Origin: a bacterium
GTDB taxonomy: Bacteria > Ratteibacteria > UBA8468 > B48-G9 > JAFGKM01
Direction: 5' to 3'
DNA: 48,752 nt
Assembly (NCBI GenBank): GCA_035371905.1
Contig: DAORXQ010000003.1
Location: forward strand, 1-48,752
A program made the position numbers and the translations under genes. The notes beneath the pieces are model-generated. The model had not been told where the DNA came from. It did not search any database and saw only the letters and a list, made by a program, of their open reading frames with translations. Shown here in pieces: positions 1 to 10,168 of the stretch. The first letter of the stretch is position 1; each line of letters opens with the position of its first letter.

Positions 1-471
1 TTCTCTTATTTCCTTTTTTGTTTTCTTTGAAACTTCTCCTTTTGCTTTTCCAACAGGTAAAATTATTATAAACCTTTTTTCTTCTGGAATTTTAAGTATT
101 TCTTTTATCTTTTTTTCTTTCGGAATAAGAGTACCTTCTATCCAACAGGAAGCATAACCAAGATTTTCAATTGCAAGAAGCATATTTTCAGCAGTTGCAG
201 AAATATCTTCCAGCCAGAATTTACTCTGAGATGGATCTGCTATTATGCCTATAACAATACTTGCTTCAGAAATACAGTTTTGAACTTCTTCACCAAGTTT
301 TTTTATAATCTTTTCATCATCAATAACTATAAACTCAAAAGGTTGAATATTTCTTCCTGAAGGTGCTAAACTACCTGCCTTTAAAATTTTTTCAATATCT
401 TCTTTGGGAATATTACATTTTTCATAACTCCTTACACTTTTTCTTTTCTCAATTACTTCAAACAATTCCAT
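1..471 (-). CDS. Nitroreductase-family protein, 3' end cut by window edge
   Basis: The reverse strand encodes 157 codons from an ATG at 471, with a GAGGTGG ribosome site just upstream, to the window edge, so the C-terminus is missing. The N-terminus MELFEVIEKRKSVRSYE, followed by LKAGSLAPSGRNIQPFEFIV, is the classic FMN-binding start of the nitroreductase superfamily: the R-S-R/K-S-x-R region and the P-S-G-x-x-x-Q-P loop. The segment ENMLLAIENLGYASCWIEG is the helix and strand that normally follow. The family reduces nitro or quinone substrates with NAD(P)H in the cytoplasm; the substrate here cannot be told. It is the most upstream reading-frame start of its unit and lies 15 bp from the next gene's stop. 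Confidence 0.9.
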   Translation of the reverse strand, partial: MELFEVIEKRKSVRSYEKCNIPKEDIEKILKAGSLAPSGRNIQPFEFIVIDDEKIIKKLGEEVQNCISEASIVIGIIADPSQSKFWLEDISATAENMLLAIENLGYASCWIEGTLIPKEKKIKEILKIPEEKRFIIILPVGKAKGEVSKKTKKEIRE

Positions 472-486
472 TTTTCCACCTCTTTT

Positions 487-3400
487 TTAAAATTTCTTAT
501 TTCCAAAAAAGTCATACAAAAAGGGTCCATCAAATTCCCATTTGTAAACTTCTTCTATTGTTGTCTCTGAATCCTTTAAACTCCCTCTTGATACTCTCAA
601 ATAATCCATCAATCCTTTAAAATATCCAACTTCCTGACCTTTTCCAACTATAAAATCTCCATTATTTGATAAACTTCCCTCTTTTATCTCTCCCTCTTTT
701 ACTGTCTTTGCTTCTTTTCCATCAACATATATTTTTGCTGTCTTTTCTTCTCTGTTAACCTCTAAAAGTATGTGATGCCATTTACCATCATCTATTCTGC
801 TTTCTGTATTTATCCTAAAATAATCATTCTGTCCATATCCAAGTTTTAAATTTATCCCTCCGTCCTTTAAATATACCGAATAACCTTTACCATCTTTCAT
901 CTTTTCTACAAGTCCTCCATCTTTCTTCTCTGCCTTTATAACCATCTCTATTACAAAACTGTTTCTATCCATATCCACTGTCTGTCTCTTACTGCCAGGA
1001 TAAATAACTGTTGAATTTTTACCTATATCTCCATATTTAAAATCACCTGTATATACAAAAGAATAATCCTTTTTAATCTCACTATCAGGTAATATACAAT
1101 AAACTTTTTCTCCATCAAATTCAAGTGCTCCTTCTACCCAGTTTTCAAGTATCCCTGCTTTATAATTTTCCTCTACTACATTCATACCTTTTAAGTTATT
1201 CCAAGGAACATATTGATACATATCTCTTTCCATATATTCATCACTGTAATAAAAATTCTCGCCAAATATAATTGATGGGTCTTTTCTATTTCTGTAAAAA
1301 TTCCATTCCCCTACAACCTTATAAAGTGAATACGGAACAAAAAACTTAATACTGATACTTTTAGCATATTCCTTTATCATATCTTCAAGTTTTTCAGGTG
1401 GATTTTCCTTTACAACTCCTACTTCATTTCTTAATCCGTTTAACATAAGTAATTCTTTTGAAAATTCTTCTGGTTTTGATAAATATCTCTGACCACTTGC
1501 AAAATTTCCAAGTCCTCTTTTTGGATTATTTACATAAAGTATATTGTTTAAGTAAGCAATTGTATCATAACTATCCTGTTCAATTTTTGAAGAACCCGAT
1601 GCTTGATGGTCAAAAACAACATCACTTATATCACATATGAAATTCCCGAGATACCATGCTCTCTGAACTCCATTCAATAGAGGTTGTTTTCTGAAAGCAC
1701 ATCCAAATTTATATGCAAAATTGTTAAAATATGCGTGAAGATATGAACCGACCTCCATATAGGCAGCAGCATTACATAAAGTACTTCCAAGTTGATTACT
1801 CTTTCCTATAGCAATATTATTGAAGAAATATCCTTTATACTGACCGTCTGAATAATAGGCAAATCCAAAGTTTCCAGAATTGTAATTAAAATCCTTTCTA
1901 TTATCTATATGCCATACATAATTGCCTCTTCTCGGTCCAACAGGATTTATCACGATGTTATTATAAACAAAAACAGGTCCTCCCTGCCAAACCTCTATAC
2001 CTCCATAATCATTTGAATTTAAAAGACAATCCTTAACTTTATTATGATGAATGAAAACTTTTATAAGAGGAACATCTCTTAAATCATGGTGTTTCCCCAG
2101 AAATACATCAATACCTCCTCCATAACATCTTTCAAGAATATTCCCTGCTATTTCTGCTGTTTCTACCGAATGAAACTCAATTGTAAAAGGTGTATAATCT
2201 CTTAACGGTCTTATTCCATCGCAGTAAAATTTATTCCTCAATACTCTAATATTTCTGACTCTGCCAAGAGGTGGTATAGTTTGTCCCCATGATTGACTAT
2301 CTTTAAATTCAAGAGCATTATGGTCTGTATAAGAGAATTCATTATCTGATACTTCAATATTTTCAATTACACCACTTCCTTCTTGTGCAAAAAATCTTAT
2401 ACCTTTTGTTAAATATTCAAATTTACAGTGGTGTATTTTTATATTCTTGCATGTTCCTGTTGCCCTTATAGCAGAAGTATATACTTCAAATGTATCACGC
2501 CATCTCAACATAATATCTGGAAGTGAATTGTTAAATCTGAAATTTATACCAGAAATCTCTATATTTGACTGGTTTGATATTTCTAATAATGTAAATTCTT
2601 TTGCAAGTTCTATTGTTTTTGTATTCGGGTCTTCATCTTTTGGTAATCTGATATATAATCTCTTTTTTGATGTGTCATAGAAATACTCTCCCGGTGAATC
2701 AAGAAATTCAATTTTATCCTCTATAAAATATCTGCTTCCTTTAACAGGTGGTTGTCTCCATCCACTGCTAAAAGTTATTTCATTTGTTTGAGGATTGTAG
2801 TTTATAATTTTTGTAGGTGTAGGTGTAACAATTAAATTATCTCCTTCTGTCCATACGGTTGCACCTCTATAATAATTAGGGTCTGGATTTGTTAAGTTTT
2901 TTGAGTCCTTTCCTATTAAATTTCGTCCTTCCTGACGCACTCTTTCCCATGCCCACCAGTTCTTTATAACATCATCAGGGTCATTGGGGTCTTCCTCCCA
3001 GTTTGGCTGTCTGGCTATAGGAATTCTTGTTACTTTTTCTCCTTCTATAAGCCATACACTTCTTGGAATAAAATCTCCTTTTAAATCAATGTACCATATC
3101 TTATCAGATTCAGGAGCATTTAATCTTTCTGTGTTTTTCTTCCATCCACCTTCTATTTTAACAGAACCATATATATATGCCTCTCCTCTTCCCCAGTCAG
3201 GGTCAACTGTCAGTATTATTAGATTGTTTTCCTCTCCTGATTCTTTTGCTATCAATTTTCCTCTGTATATCACTCCTTTTTTAAATATATATGTATGAAT
3301 CCCTTTACATTCTTTTGCTTTACCTTCTGCATTCTCGTCCCATGGGTGATGTTTCCATGGAGTATTTTTTGTAAGTCCGTCATTATTATCATTCCCATTC

Positions 3401-3573
3401 TCAAAATCAATATATCTTACTGATAACCCTTTTTTGAAAACAAATGGTTTCGGTTTCCATTTTATATCACCATCAGGAGTTATCTCACAGTGTCTCTCTT
3501 CCCATGAAAAATTACTCTGGGCAAAAGAAAATAAACAAAACATAAACAATAAACTTAAAACCTTCTTAATCAT
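487..3573 (-). CDS. Secreted right-handed beta-helix protein with C-terminal LamG-like domain
   Basis: 1,028 aa. The N-terminus MIKKVLSLLFMFCLFSFAQS is a clear signal peptide. Residues about 50-85 carry the YIDFENGNDNNDGLTKNTPW entry motif common in secreted parallel beta-helix proteins. Repeating Asn/Gly-rich turns (for example IEISGIN, IRVLRNKF, VFIHHNKVKDC, FVYNNIVINP) run to about residue 690. The last ~220 residues contain a concanavalin-type sandwich (FVIEMVIKAEKKDGGLVEK, then DGKWHHILLEVNREEKTAKI) typical of LamG carbohydrate-binding modules. Such architectures are found in polysaccharide lyases and hydrolases, but no catalytic residues can be assigned by eye. Start at ATG 3573 behind GAGGAGG. 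It lies 3 bp downstream of the amidohydrolase stop, so the two are probably one transcript. Confidence 0.9.
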   Translation of the reverse strand: MIKKVLSLLFMFCLFSFAQSNFSWEERHCEITPDGDIKWKPKPFVFKKGLSVRYIDFENGNDNNDGLTKNTPWKHHPWDENAEGKAKECKGIHTYIFKKGVIYRGKLIAKESGEENNLIILTVDPDWGRGEAYIYGSVKIEGGWKKNTERLNAPESDKIWYIDLKGDFIPRSVWLIEGEKVTRIPIARQPNWEEDPNDPDDVIKNWWAWERVRQEGRNLIGKDSKNLTNPDPNYYRGATVWTEGDNLIVTPTPTKIINYNPQTNEITFSSGWRQPPVKGSRYFIEDKIEFLDSPGEYFYDTSKKRLYIRLPKDEDPNTKTIELAKEFTLLEISNQSNIEISGINFRFNNSLPDIMLRWRDTFEVYTSAIRATGTCKNIKIHHCKFEYLTKGIRFFAQEGSGVIENIEVSDNEFSYTDHNALEFKDSQSWGQTIPPLGRVRNIRVLRNKFYCDGIRPLRDYTPFTIEFHSVETAEIAGNILERCYGGGIDVFLGKHHDLRDVPLIKVFIHHNKVKDCLLNSNDYGGIEVWQGGPVFVYNNIVINPVGPRRGNYVWHIDNRKDFNYNSGNFGFAYYSDGQYKGYFFNNIAIGKSNQLGSTLCNAAAYMEVGSYLHAYFNNFAYKFGCAFRKQPLLNGVQRAWYLGNFICDISDVVFDHQASGSSKIEQDSYDTIAYLNNILYVNNPKRGLGNFASGQRYLSKPEEFSKELLMLNGLRNEVGVVKENPPEKLEDMIKEYAKSISIKFFVPYSLYKVVGEWNFYRNRKDPSIIFGENFYYSDEYMERDMYQYVPWNNLKGMNVVEENYKAGILENWVEGALEFDGEKVYCILPDSEIKKDYSFVYTGDFKYGDIGKNSTVIYPGSKRQTVDMDRNSFVIEMVIKAEKKDGGLVEKMKDGKGYSVYLKDGGINLKLGYGQNDYFRINTESRIDDGKWHHILLEVNREEKTAKIYVDGKEAKTVKEGEIKEGSLSNNGDFIVGKGQEVGYFKGLMDYLRVSRGSLKDSETTIEEVYKWEFDGPFLYDFFGNKKF

Positions 3574-3576
3574 ATT

Positions 3577-4869
3577 TTACCTCCTCTTTTTTAAATTATA
3601 AATTTCAACTGGATTATCATAAAAAATTCTTTTACAAAGATTTTTTGCTTCCTTTAATGTCAAATATCCTTTATCTATTTTTTCTGTTAAAACCCTCATA
3701 AGACAATCTATAACAAGGGAATACTTACCATAACTCCATTCACAGCAGTATGCATCTGTTGCGAGAAAAATCCATTTATTTGAAGGTAATGCCTCAATTC
3801 TTTCACTTATCATTCTTTCTATATAGGAAGGATAAAGATTATGCCACCAGAAACCAAGTAAAGAGACATTTGGAAGCATCCTTGCAAGTATTGTTAACTC
3901 CTGATTTAAATTTTCAACACAGTTATAAATGTTAAAATTCACTCTGTCAAATTTTTTAAATATTTTAAGAAGTGAAGGAATAGTTTTATCTGAATATATT
4001 GCAAAACTCTCTCCCAATCTTAATTTAAATCCAGTTCCTCCAAAAGCACCCCATAAAGCACCAAGATATATCTGAAATGTTATATTTTCTGACTTGAGAT
4101 TGTTTAAAATTGCATCCAGAAAATAACTCATAATCTGATTCATCTCTTGATTTTCAAGATTTTCACCTTTCAAATATTTATTGTAAAGAATTTCAATTGA
4201 ATTTTCCTGATGTGGTAAATATTCAAAAAGATAATCAAAAGCAACTCCAATCCCTCTATATCCAGATTTAATTATTTCTTCAATAAACTTTAAAAGTTTT
4301 TCATTTACCTCATTAAAATTTTTAGTTTTTCTGTCAGAAATAAATTCAAGAAATCCCTGTCCTAAAATTGGTCCAAAGGATAATCCTTCGGGTAAAATTT
4401 CAAAAAAATTATTTTCTCCTTTATTATATTCTTCTTTTCTTTCTCTGATTACTTTACAGCAAAAAACCTTTTCAATTCTTAATTTTTCTTTCAATATTTT
4501 ATCCTTCCAGGATAGGTCTTTCCTTGTTTTTTCTATTTTCTCCTGTATTTTCATAAGAGAATCTTTATTTATTTCGTCTACACCGTATAAATCCTTGAAA
4601 ATTTTTTTCACACACCAGATATTTGTTGTGTTTTCAATAAAAGTGTAGTATTTTAAGAAGTAATCAATTTTTTCTTCAAGCGTTGCTGAAGAATTAAAAA
4701 AGTTATCATCTCCTCCTGCTGAATGAAATTCTCTTCTGATAAAATGGTAAAAAATTATATCCTCTATACTTTTTGCCTGTGGAGAAAAGGGATTTAGATG
4801 GGAATGAATGTCAATAAGTGGTATATCTTTAATTTCTTCTTTAAGTTCTAACATTATTCTCTTTCTCAT
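3577..4869 (-). CDS. Amidohydrolase-superfamily protein, uronate-isomerase-like
   Basis: 430 aa, no signal peptide, so cytoplasmic. PLIDIHSHLNPF near residue 17 gives the His-x-His metal ligands (H22, H24) of the amidohydrolase superfamily. The later LLGFWWHNLYPSYIERMISE and ATDAYCCEWSYGKYSLVIDC segments resemble the WWF and TDSRSF regions of glucuronate isomerase (UxaC), and the end YLTLKEAKNLCKRIFYDNP matches that family's terminal helix. I infer a uronate isomerase or a relative acting on uronic acids released by the lyases nearby. Identity is too distant to fix the substrate. A TTG at 4890 would overlap the creatininase gene by 17 bp. The ATG at 4869 begins 4 bp after the creatininase stop with TGAGGA upstream, and I prefer it. 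Confidence 0.8.
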   Translation of the reverse strand: MRKRIMLELKEEIKDIPLIDIHSHLNPFSPQAKSIEDIIFYHFIRREFHSAGGDDNFFNSSATLEEKIDYFLKYYTFIENTTNIWCVKKIFKDLYGVDEINKDSLMKIQEKIEKTRKDLSWKDKILKEKLRIEKVFCCKVIRERKEEYNKGENNFFEILPEGLSFGPILGQGFLEFISDRKTKNFNEVNEKLLKFIEEIIKSGYRGIGVAFDYLFEYLPHQENSIEILYNKYLKGENLENQEMNQIMSYFLDAILNNLKSENITFQIYLGALWGAFGGTGFKLRLGESFAIYSDKTIPSLLKIFKKFDRVNFNIYNCVENLNQELTILARMLPNVSLLGFWWHNLYPSYIERMISERIEALPSNKWIFLATDAYCCEWSYGKYSLVIDCLMRVLTEKIDKGYLTLKEAKNLCKRIFYDNPVEIYNLKKRR

Positions 4870-4873
4870 GTCC

Positions 4874-5677
4874 TCAGTCCTTTCCTTCAATTTCTTTTTT
4901 TATAATTTTTTCAAGTTGCTCAACTGTCGTTTCAAAAATTTTCCTGCCACTTTCAACAGTTGCATCTCTCGGGTCTTCTTCATCTCTTACTGTAAAATCT
5001 TCTGTCGGAGTTCCTCTAAAAGTTAAATCATCTACAATTGCAAATTTTTTATTTTTCAGTTTTTCAGGTTTTTGAGGAAGTTTTTTTAAATCAACACATT
5101 CAGGATAAATACTCATAATTGTTTCTGTTTCTTCCTTTGTTGCATGAGACCATTTTGAATTCGGGAAATTTAAAGCAGGAAAAATAGTAATAATCTTAAC
5201 ATCCCTTTCTCTCTCAAACTCAATTTTCAATCTTCTTATAACATTTACATGATTTTCGCCTCCATGTCCGTTCACAATAATGATGGTTTTATAATTCCAC
5301 TTTTCAATCAGCATTTCAAGAATATTTCTCAATAATACTGCAAAAACTTCTTCTTTGAAATATAAACTTTTTAAAGAATTATCTGGAAAATCCATCCCTA
5401 TAATATAATCATCTTCTTCAAACCCAATATTTTTAAGCATCTGTGGGCTTCTTTCTCTTTCAGTACCGATATAAAAAGTGGGAAGTACCACTCCACCAAT
5501 TCTTTTTGCAAGTTCAATAGCAACATATTCTGCTCTTAAAGGATCCACTCCAAGTGGTAAATGTGGTCCATGCCATTCAAGAGGACCAATAGGTAAAAAT
5601 ATTATACCGTTTTCATCTCTTTCTTTTATTATTTCATCTGGTCTTAAAAACTGTATCTGTTTTTTATGGTCTTCCAT
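4874..5677 (-). CDS. Creatininase-family amidohydrolase (first of two)
   Basis: 267 aa, cytoplasmic. IFLPIGPLEWHGPHLPLGVD (residues 26-45) supplies the Glu34, His36 and Asp45 metal ligands of the creatininase fold. VNGHGGENH places His138 in the NGHGG loop, and WSHATKEETETIMSIYP carries the family's His-Ala...Glu-Glu-Thr segment. Members include creatininase, the FAPy deaminase of riboflavin synthesis and mycofactocin MftE, all acting on cyclic or linear amides. Nothing here picks one. Start ATG 5677 has AAGGGA upstream. It sits between a secreted hydrolase-like gene and the uronate-isomerase-like gene, in the same orientation with short gaps, so it probably belongs to the same sugar-utilisation unit. 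Confidence 0.88.
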   Translation of the reverse strand: MEDHKKQIQFLRPDEIIKERDENGIIFLPIGPLEWHGPHLPLGVDPLRAEYVAIELAKRIGGVVLPTFYIGTERERSPQMLKNIGFEEDDYIIGMDFPDNSLKSLYFKEEVFAVLLRNILEMLIEKWNYKTIIIVNGHGGENHVNVIRRLKIEFERERDVKIITIFPALNFPNSKWSHATKEETETIMSIYPECVDLKKLPQKPEKLKNKKFAIVDDLTFRGTPTEDFTVRDEEDPRDATVESGRKIFETTVEQLEKIIKKEIEGKD

Positions 5678-5705
5678 AAAAATCCCTTTCTTAATTTCTA
5701 CCCTT

Positions 5706-7340
5706 TCAGTTAATTTTAATGGAGTATATATGTTCTTTTAGAGGAGGAAAGTGGTCTATAAATTTTCCGTCTTTTATCTTTATCGTCCTGTTTTCATCTA
5801 TAACTTCAACTTCTCCATCCTTTATTCCCTCAATTTTTATCTCAAATTTCCCACCTTTTATCAACTCAAGGTTCTGAGCAAAAATAAAAATCCTATCATT
5901 ATACAAAGTTGCTTTGAAATGACAATTCAAACCATGCTCATTTTTCATCTCAATGTTTCCCTGATAGGGTGGAGAGAGTATAGCAGAAGATAATCTTTTT
6001 ATCTGTTCATTCAATTTTTTCAATTCTATTTTCATCTCTTCACTTAAAGCAAATGGATTATTTCCAACAGACCATGTACATAAAAGTTGAGAAATGCCCG
6101 GGACTTCTTTAATATTTGGAATCCATGAAGAATGAGTATAATAACCAATCCCTTTTGCACCTTTAATTATCGCCATCCATACTTCTGCTCTTGTATGATA
6201 GGGAAGAACTTCTTTCTGTGTTTGTGGTTCTATATTTCTATTACCTTTTGTTGTCTCTATCCATACAAATACGGGTTTATTTTCAGTAAGTTTACAAAGT
6301 GTTTCTGTTCCTTTTGGTACATAAGTTAAAAAATCATAATTATTCAGTTCATAAACAGGATAAACTCCAAAACCAACGATATCACTGTTTTTTATATATT
6401 CAGGATAAATTTTCTTTTTTGTTTCTTCATTCCATCCCATAATTGGTAATCCTTCCATAAAATTTGAAGTTAGTTTAAGAATAACTGGTTTTGTTCTATC
6501 TTTCTGTTTAATCTCATTATACCTCTTTGTCCATTCCTCTACACTTACTTTTTGAAGAACTGGTGGATTTCTCAAAATATTATTTCCATTTTTATCATAT
6601 GCTTCAATTTCTCCAATTGAACCATAGGTCTCTTCATGTTTGTAAATATCCACCACTTTGCATATTAAAGTGGAAAGTTTTACAGGTTGAGGGAGTTGAA
6701 ATTTCTGAACTATACCTCTTTTCTCCTGAAGTGTTGCTCTCAATATCTCTGTGTCATCATCTGCAATAAAGGAAACAACTTTAGGACTGGATAAAGTAGA
6801 AGCGACAGTTATTGCTATACCAACTCCATAAATTTCAACCTCTTTTGTCAGGTTTATTATAACTTCTGCATTTTGAAGCGGGTCAAGAACTGTCCATGAA
6901 AAAACATTTCCATCAAGAATTCTTGAAAAAGGAGTTTTAGGATTTACCCTTAATCCTTTTCCTGGTTCTACTGATACCTCGTAAACAGGAATTCTTTTAT
7001 CTGGTTCATCTTCAATATACCAGCCAAAAAGATTAGGATGTGATATAAGTTGAGATGAAAATTTAAGTATTCCGTATGCGCCATTTTCTTTTAATTTTTC
7101 AATGTATTCCCTGTCTGATAGTTTACTTCCATTTCCAAAAAATGTGTTTATTCCTATTGATACAGCATCTTTTATTTTTGTTTCATCCTGATTGAAAATC
7201 ATTATAGGGAAAAAACTTTTCCCATTTATAAGTATTTCATTATTTTTGCCTATTTCAAAAGATTTAATTGGCTCATTTTCTGAAAAAGCATACAAACATA
7301 AAGTAATAAGAAATATCGTACAAAAGAATTTAAAAAACAA
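5706..7340 (-). CDS. Secreted glycoside-hydrolase-like TIM-barrel protein with inserted discoidin-like module
   Basis: 544 aa with a signal peptide (FFKFFCTIFLITLCLYAFS). The N-terminal part INGKSFFPIMIFNQDE and FGWYIEDEPDKRI (E110, D111, E112) resemble the early strands of GH-A clan barrels. Residues about 130-260 look like a discoidin/F5/8C-type sandwich inserted in the barrel (NAEVIINLTKEVEIYGVGIA, IGEIEAYDKNG). The barrel resumes with VWMAIIKGAKGIGYYTHSSW. The ending EVIDENRTIKIKDGKFIDHF closely parallels the end of the two duplicated proteins upstream, so the three are paralogues. The only in-frame start is TTG 7340, preceded by GGGGAGGAAGAAAGG. An out-of-frame 12-codon ATG reading frame overlaps that leader. 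Substrate unknown; an extracellular glycan is inferred. Confidence 0.85.
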   Translation of the reverse strand: MFFKFFCTIFLITLCLYAFSENEPIKSFEIGKNNEILINGKSFFPIMIFNQDETKIKDAVSIGINTFFGNGSKLSDREYIEKLKENGAYGILKFSSQLISHPNLFGWYIEDEPDKRIPVYEVSVEPGKGLRVNPKTPFSRILDGNVFSWTVLDPLQNAEVIINLTKEVEIYGVGIAITVASTLSSPKVVSFIADDDTEILRATLQEKRGIVQKFQLPQPVKLSTLICKVVDIYKHEETYGSIGEIEAYDKNGNNILRNPPVLQKVSVEEWTKRYNEIKQKDRTKPVILKLTSNFMEGLPIMGWNEETKKKIYPEYIKNSDIVGFGVYPVYELNNYDFLTYVPKGTETLCKLTENKPVFVWIETTKGNRNIEPQTQKEVLPYHTRAEVWMAIIKGAKGIGYYTHSSWIPNIKEVPGISQLLCTWSVGNNPFALSEEMKIELKKLNEQIKRLSSAILSPPYQGNIEMKNEHGLNCHFKATLYNDRIFIFAQNLELIKGGKFEIKIEGIKDGEVEVIDENRTIKIKDGKFIDHFPPLKEHIYSIKIN

Positions 7341-7404
7341 ACCTTTCTTCCTCCCCTCTTTTTTTCATTTCTACTCCCTCTTTTTGTTTTTTACTTTACA
7401 ACGT

Positions 7405-8172
7405 TTAATATGGGAACTTTTCATCAATATTTGAATTTGAAAGTTTAACAAGAAAATCTGCAATTCTATCTGTTACAATTTCAAAGATTTTCTTGCCTTT
7501 TTCTTGGTTTGCTTTCTTTGGATTCCCACATCCTGATTCTTTTGTTAGTAAATGCCAAGGACTTACAGTATATACCCATCCTTTTTTCATCTCTTCAAAT
7601 CTCGGCTCATTTATTTTACCATCATCTGCCCATTCAAGATGGACAAGTTCTGGATATATATACATTAAAACACTTGTTTCTTCTTCGTGTGCATGGCAAC
7701 CACCTTTCTCTTCAATAATTTTTTCTGTTATATCTCTTCTTACATTCCATGGCTCAATTAAAAAAATGTAAACGTTTGTTTTTCCATATAATTCCCTTAA
7801 AAGTGCTCTCATATCATTACCACCATGTCCATTTAAAATAACAAGTTTATAAATCTTATGACTTTCAAGGGAAAAAATGATGTCTTTTAATATTGTAAGT
7901 TGTGTTGTTGGATAAAAGTTTAAAGCAAGTGGAAATCTAAAATGGTCTGCATTATATCCAACAGGAATTGCGGGCAAAGAAATAACCTTTCCTCCCTTTT
8001 CATTTGCTTTCTGACAACTTACTTCTGCCATTTTATCAACTGTTAATGTATCACATCCATAAGGCAGGTGTAAATTATGTGGCTCACATGAACCCCATGG
8101 TAAAACAACTACTTCAACTTTCCCAAATTCTCTTACCTCTTTTAATGTCATATATTGCAATTTTGATTTCAT
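7405..8172 (-). CDS. Creatininase-family amidohydrolase (second)
   Basis: 255 aa, cytoplasmic. VVLPWGSCEPHNLHLPYGCD (residues 22-41) gives Glu30, His32 and Asp41 as probable metal ligands. LNGHGGND places His116, and GCHAHEEETSVLMYIYPE is the matching acidic segment. It is only distantly similar to the other creatininase-like gene 1.7 kb downstream, so this is not a recent duplicate. The ATG at 8172 follows AAGGAGTAAAAT, and the preceding glycoside-hydrolase-like gene ends immediately upstream (stop at 8183), so the genes are transcribed together. The same ribosome site is also present, without a gene, at the end of the upstream duplicate copy, which helps orient the duplication. The amide substrate is unknown. 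Confidence 0.88.
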   Translation of the reverse strand: MKSKLQYMTLKEVREFGKVEVVVLPWGSCEPHNLHLPYGCDTLTVDKMAEVSCQKANEKGGKVISLPAIPVGYNADHFRFPLALNFYPTTQLTILKDIIFSLESHKIYKLVILNGHGGNDMRALLRELYGKTNVYIFLIEPWNVRRDITEKIIEEKGGCHAHEEETSVLMYIYPELVHLEWADDGKINEPRFEEMKKGWVYTVSPWHLLTKESGCGNPKKANQEKGKKIFEIVTDRIADFLVKLSNSNIDEKFPY

Positions 8173-8173
8173 A

Positions 8174-10168
8174 TTTTACTCCTTATTTCAAAGGTATTTT
8201 ATATATGTGAACTTCGTATTTCTTGAATGTGTCTTTGAATTTACCATCTAATGACTTTATTTTCCTTCCTTCATCTATTACTTCTACCTCTTTCTCTCCA
8301 CTTATTTCACTTACCTCAAAATTAACCTCTATACTATCTGGTTCTACTCCTTGATACTTTACCTCTGGCACTGGGTCTGGCTCTGTTATCCTTACTGCAA
8401 ATATATAAACATTACCATCCTTTTCCCTTATCATTGTATCTACTCTCTTTAATGCCTCTTCTGCATCATCTTTAACTCTCCTATCTGGCTCTGGTCCAAG
8501 TACTATATCTTTTAACCTCTCTATCTGTTCTGTAAACTTCTTCATCGCGTTCCACCTAATTGTACTTTGGTCAAAGAATGGAAACCAAAGTATACCTTTT
8601 GCTCCATGAACTACATTCATCCATGACTCCATATATACCATCTCCTCTGTCGGTGTCTTCCAATCAGGGTCTTCTGCTCGCCTTCTATTTGTTATTATAC
8701 AAGGTATTGTCGGAACTAAATCCTTTGTTAATTCTTTTATCTTTCCAACTGTAAATAGATAAGCAGCATAAGGTCCCATATCTGGCCAGTTAACTGCTGG
8801 ATGGTCTCTATATGCAATTGGATAAGCATCCCAAGCAAGTATCTCTGTTATCCATCTCTTACCACCAAAAAAACTCTCTCCAAATTCTTCTAAACTTCCT
8901 ATATAATCATATGGACGAGAGAATTTTCCTCCTGCCTGGTTAACTCTTAATCTATTCCAATCACCTGTATAAAGTTGGAATGTTAAATGTTCTGGGTCTT
9001 CAAAATGACATATATATTCCCAAGCAGCAATAACTGGTGGATAGACACTCACATATCTTCCTCCTAGTTCTGGTTCATCCTGCCAACTCCATGCAAGTAA
9101 ATTCGGATGGTCTTTACATTTCTTTATATACTCTCTCATTATGTCTGGATTATGATTGAATTTCCATCTGTTTTTCTGAACACCTTGTGGCCACTCCTCT
9201 TTGGGAATTTCATAACCCCCTCTGTGTGGACCCATTACATATAAATCATACTCTTTCGCTGTGTTAAGATAATCTAAAAATGTCTCTGGTGTGTGCTTAG
9301 GATAATATCCTACACATACAAGACAGTTTATACTTGCATTATTTTTAAACATACTAATCTCACCTTTGTCGGTCATATAAGGTGCTATCGGAAAGAATAA
9401 TTTACCATTTACCCAGATTGAATTGTTCTCATCTATCCCATATTTAGGCATACCTTCATATAACTTATCAAATTTTTCCTTCCATATACCCCCAGGTATC
9501 CTTTCCCCTTCTTTATCATATAACTCCGCTATTAACTCATATGAATCTTTCGGTAATTCCACCTGTCTTAATAATACCTTCTCCTCTTCTCCTAATCTGT
9601 CTTTCTCCAATAATACCTTTTTCGTCCCTGTCTTCTTACCTATTACACTTACCTTCAACTTCGTCTCATTTCCCCTAAATTGTTTAGGTATCTGTATGTA
9701 TAAATATTGTCCTATCCTTCCATGAAATTGTGCATGCTGTACTTCAAATCCGGCTATCGGTGCTTCTCCTGTTACCTTTATCTTTACTGAACCTGTTGAT
9801 ACTGCTATCGGTGGTTTTGTAGGTATACCATCAGGATTAAAACTGTCAAATACTGATACCTTTAACTTTACTTCAAATTCCCCTGGTTTCATAAAATTAT
9901 GTAAACAACATATACCTTGTCTTGTAACTTTTGAGTTTGTTGGACTGAATCTTAAATATGTACCATCCCCAAAATCCCATTCATATCTCGCCATCTTCAA
10001 TAACCTTTTGTCTGGAAATTCTGTCTTTGTACCACTGAAATATACATCCTCTCCTACCTCTACTTCTGTACTAGGTAAGACCTCTATCTTCACCTTTAAC
10101 TCACTTGACCTATCAACTCCTGCTGGCTTCTCCTGACTTAATAAACTTCCTATAAAACTAACTACTAC
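8174..10168. repeat. Direct repeat copy A (1,995 bp)
   Basis: This stretch recurs at 10224-12218 with a constant offset of 2,050 bp, and I see no mismatch in the segments compared. It covers the glycoside-hydrolase-like gene except its first ~11 codons, plus the stop codon and the ribosome binding site (AAGGAGT) that serves the creatininase gene at 8172. Because that site is functional only here, copy A is the likely parent. Confidence 0.95.
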
